From: Bordetella parapertussis
Lineage (GTDB): Bacteria > Pseudomonadota > Gammaproteobacteria > Burkholderiales > Burkholderiaceae_C
Direction: 5' to 3'
DNA length: 6,613 nucleotides
Assembly: GCA_945900695.1 (NCBI GenBank)
Contig: CAMDJU010000153.1
Coordinates: 1-6,613 of the forward strand
Below the pieces are notes generated by a model, which was given only the letters and a program-made list of their open reading frames with translations, ran no database searches and had not been told where the DNA came from. Both the position numbers and the translations under genes were made by a program. Of this stretch, positions 5,560 through 6,613 are shown in pieces (within the stretch, counting starts at the first letter, position 1; every line of letters starts with the position of its first letter).

Positions 5560-6613
5560 TCAAACCACCAAGGGCGGCTCTTGCATGGCCTCGATTTGTT
5601 CTTGCAGCATATTGACTTGGCCGCGCCAATAGTCCGGCCCATCAAACCAAGGAAAGTGAGTCGCAAAAGACGGGTCGTCGCGCCGCCGGGCCAGCCAGGC
5701 GCTGTAGTGGAGCAGGCGCAGCGTGCGCAAGGGTTCAATCAACTGCAGTTCGCGCCGGTCAAACGCACGCATGGATTCGTAGCCGTCGATCAACTGCCCC
5801 AATTGCCGCGTTCGCTCCGCACGCTCGCCGCTTTGCAACATCCACAGGTCTTGTACCGCCGGGCCTTGGCGGGCGTCATCGAGGTCCACAAAGTGCGGCC
5901 CGCCCTCGGTTCGGTCGGTGGGGGTCCACAAAATATTGCCGGGGTGACAGTCACCGTGCAACCGAATGGTTTGCACCCCGCCGGCTTGGCCCACGGCCGC
6001 TGTGTCCCACGCTTGCCTCACCAAGGTGAGGGCTTGCTCACTGAGCGACGCCCACTCTGTCTTCACTTCTGGGGCCACGGCAGCTTGGCTGAGCAACCAT
6101 TCGCGGGGCTCCACGCCAAAGGTTTGCAGATCCAAACTCGGGCGCTGGGCAAAGGCCGCGCGCTCGCCCACATGGTGGATGCGGGCCAAAAAGCGGCCAA
6201 TCCACTCCAACACCTCGGGGTCGTCCAGCTCCGGCTGCCGCCCCCCTCGGCGCGGGCTGACACTGAACCAAAAACCCGGGTGCTGTGCTTCATCCACCGC
6301 CAAATGATGCAGTTGTTGTCCATGCAAGACCAAGGGGGCCACCACCGGAATGTCTTGCTGGGCCAACTCAGTGGCAAAAGCATGCTCCTCTGCTATGGCC
6401 GCTTGGGGCCAGCGCAAGGGCCGATAAAACTTGGCCACCACAGCCGAGTTGTCGTCGAGCATGGCCAAGTAAACCCGGTTTTCGTAAGAGCTCAAAGCGC
6501 TCAATCGACCATCCACCGCCAAGCCCAAGTCGGACAGGGCATCGAGCACGCGCAAGGGAGACAAGGCTTGGAAAAACGGTGCCACCGCCTCACACCCCCC
6601 AAACAATGGGTTG
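5560..6613 (-). CDS. srkA: Stress response serine/threonine protein kinase SrkA (YihE), N-terminus at or beyond right edge
   Basis: A cytoplasmic kinase of the aminoglycoside-phosphotransferase fold that matches SrkA/YihE (RdoA), which in E. coli phosphorylates proteins and protects cells during envelope and oxidative stress. Numbering from the TTG at 6606 (348 residues): SYENRVY (40-46), ATP-binding Lys K59 in AKFYRP, GGRQ (121-124), catalytic loop HGDCHPGN (217-224, D219 and N224), Mg-binding FVDLDDA (239-245, D241), GPAVQDLWML (248-257), IEPLR (290-294), and a QEPPL C-terminus close to that of E. coli. All key residues are present. Compared with the E. coli protein (recalled as about 328 residues) it has longer loops near residues 97-110 and 228-237. 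The reading frame stays open to the window edge (Asn-Pro before the TTG), so the true start is probably just outside; TTG 6606 is a fallback. The Bug operon begins 130 bases downstream; the dsbA neighbour known from E. coli is absent. Confidence 0.93.
   Translation of the reverse strand, partial: NPLFGGCEAVAPFFQALSPLRVLDALSDLGLAVDGRLSALSSYENRVYLAMLDDNSAVVAKFYRPLRWPQAAIAEEHAFATELAQQDIPVVAPLVLHGQQLHHLAVDEAQHPGFWFSVSPRRGGRQPELDDPEVLEWIGRFLARIHHVGERAAFAQRPSLDLQTFGVEPREWLLSQAAVAPEVKTEWASLSEQALTLVRQAWDTAAVGQAGGVQTIRLHGDCHPGNILWTPTDRTEGGPHFVDLDDARQGPAVQDLWMLQSGERAERTRQLGQLIDGYESMRAFDRRELQLIEPLRTLRLLHYSAWLARRRDDPSFATHFPWFDGPDYWRGQVNMLQEQIEAMQEPPLVV

Overview
The window looks like a chromosomal segment from a betaproteobacterium of the order Burkholderiales, most likely Comamonadaceae. 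The evidence is the moderately high GC content, the codon use, and above all three tandem Bug-type (TctC-like) periplasmic solute-binding genes, a family greatly expanded in that order. This taxonomic placement is inferred from gene content and not from a marker gene.

Layout from left to right. Positions 1-437 (minus) hold the N-terminal part of a short-chain dehydrogenase/reductase that runs off the left edge. Positions 438-991 are a gene-free stretch between divergent genes. It contains an imperfect inverted repeat pair (572-629 and 750-806), a GC-rich hairpin, an AT-rich stem-loop overlapping a possible promoter, and a leader hairpin. Positions 992-1555 (plus) encode a small VOC-fold (glyoxalase / extradiol dioxygenase-like) protein. 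Everything to its right is on the minus strand: a Bug protein (1653-2636), a ModA-like solute-binding-fold protein without a signal peptide (2738-3439), two more Bug proteins (3445-4422 and 4434-5429), and SrkA, the stress-response Ser/Thr kinase (5560 to the right edge, N-terminus cut).

Transcription on the minus strand runs from srkA leftward. The two Bug genes at 5429-3445 and the ModA-like gene are tightly packed, with gaps of 11 and 5 bases (or a 4-base overlap if the GTG at 4437 starts the second Bug gene), so they probably form one operon with coupled translation. The third Bug gene has its own 101-base leader and strong ribosome binding site and may be read through or separately promoted. 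No TctA/TctB membrane subunits are present, so these binding proteins must work with a transporter encoded elsewhere or in signalling. A VOC enzyme and an SDR next to Bug proteins suggest uptake and oxidation of small organic or aromatic acids, but no substrate can be read from the sequence.

No tRNA, rRNA, CRISPR array, intact insertion sequence or phage gene was seen. The least explained DNA is the 438-991 intergenic region. The most interesting protein is the cytoplasmic-looking ModA-like protein embedded among secreted binding proteins. I found no convincing evidence for a wholly new system.
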